64,000 nt of DNA from Tritrichomonas musculus (lineage: Eukaryota > Parabasalia > Tritrichomonadida > Tritrichomonadidae), in NCBI GenBank assembly GCA_039105265.1, contig JAPFFF010000004.1:6429501-6493500 (forward strand), given 5' to 3'. Positions 63,605-64,000 of this stretch are shown here, piece by piece; positions within the stretch are counted from its first letter, which is position 1; each line of letters opens with the position of its first letter. The notes below the pieces were generated by a model. The model ran no database searches. It was not told the origin of the DNA and saw only the letters and a program-made list of their open reading frames with translations. A program made the translations under genes and the position numbers.

Positions 63605-64000
63605 TTATGATTTATTTTCTAATGCTGTCAATCTTGATTCAAAACTTGCTATCGTTTCTTTCAATTTTGTATTCTCTGCTCTCAATTCTTCAATTTCATA
63701 TTTCAAAGCAAATGTACCTTCAACATATATCTTTGCAGAGTTTAAATGCACAGCCATTTCAACTTCTCCAATTCCAGAAAACAAATTTGTCCTTTCATTC
63801 CAACAGAAACCGTCAACATCTGCTGATATAATAGTATGACATTTATGGTTATCATTATCAAAGCTATCAGTATGAAACGTTATACTAAAATCTCTATGGA
63901 CATAATCTTCAATTTCATTATTCCAAACTATAGCGTATCCTTCTAATTGTGCTCCTTCATAAAACTCTACAAATGCTGTTTCACCACTAAAATCATATAA
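63605..64000 (-). CDS. Partial gene with C-terminal coiled coil, 5' end outside the window
   Basis: On the minus strand the window edge enters an open frame of 131 codons ending TAA at 63605. It has no internal stop and balanced, protein-like composition. The visible part starts DFSGETAFVEFYEGAQLEG, includes AVHLNSAKIYVEGTFAL, and ends with a leucine-heptad coiled coil (EIEELRAENTKLKETIASF). Plus-strand frames here are shadows. The beta-rich body followed by a trimeric-type coil suggests a fibre or assembly protein of the element, which is inference. The beginning lies beyond 64000. Confidence 0.7.
   Translation of the reverse strand, partial: LYDFSGETAFVEFYEGAQLEGYAIVWNNEIEDYVHRDFSITFHTDSFDNDNHKCHTIISADVDGFCWNERTNLFSGIGEVEMAVHLNSAKIYVEGTFALKYEIEELRAENTKLKETIASFESRLTALENKS

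Noticed and set aside
63591-63839. 82- and 74-residue plus-strand ORFs at the right edge
   Set aside because: They are shadows of the fully open minus-strand gene ending at 63605, which has the better composition and a coiled coil.

Overview
The window looks like nuclear DNA of a parabasalid protist, most likely a Tritrichomonas-type trichomonad. The organism is inferred from content; no species marker is present. The evidence is very AT-rich spacers, intronless genes, short leaders with the trichomonad initiator motif TCA-Y-W just before several ATGs, stop codons merged with TAAA, and the gene families present. Those families are BspA-like leucine-rich repeats, DUF3447/ankyrin proteins, TKL kinases (one with Sel1 repeats), BTB-F5/8C proteins and Maverick/Polinton genes. 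Several open frames begin at TTG; I moved starts to the first credible ATG.

Layout. 0.4-1.8 kb: class I aminotransferase. 2.4-3.8 kb: broken membrane sulfatase-like gene. 5.4-10.9 kb: 1808-residue surface protein with three repeated Cys-containing modules, a hexapeptide-repeat stalk containing five near-identical 144-bp units, a Pmp-like region and one membrane anchor. 11-12.5 kb: relics of BspA and F5/8C genes and a kinase cut off before DFG. 13-14.1 kb: actin-like protein lacking three ATPase residues. 14.1-15.7 kb: nested transposons. 16.2-19.5 kb: ankyrin protein. 19.9-20.8 kb: broken alpha/beta hydrolase. 21.3-22.6 kb: kinase relics with a TA-flanked miniature element. 22.6-24.4 kb: a Rab GTPase-coiled coil-TKL kinase fusion. 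25.3-28.9 kb: kinase-Sel1 protein. 29-31 kb: DUF362 protein and flavodoxin. 31.2-39.6 kb: 2806-residue BspA-like protein. 40-47.4 kb: BTB-F5/8C protein and HECT E3 ligase, with a relic of the HECT 3' end 1.9 kb away. 47.7-50.7 kb: BspA gene and a broken ankyrin-BspA fusion. 50.9 kb: tRNA-Arg(CCT). 51.2-54 kb: GH31 glucosidase. 55.6-57 kb: DDE transposase relic and a foldback element with 112-bp perfect arms. 57.3-64 kb: a Maverick/Polinton-like fragment with a 5'-truncated major capsid gene, four compact small genes, a bZIP-like small protein, a more GC-rich large ORF, and a coiled-coil gene running off the edge.

The host genes do not form an operon or pathway. The region is a typical trichomonad mix of signalling, surface and ubiquitin genes broken up by mobile elements and decaying duplicates. 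The strongest candidates for something new are the Rab-coiled coil-kinase fusion, the predicted ATPase-deficient actin-like protein, the surface protein architecture, and the unusual ORFs in the Maverick segment.
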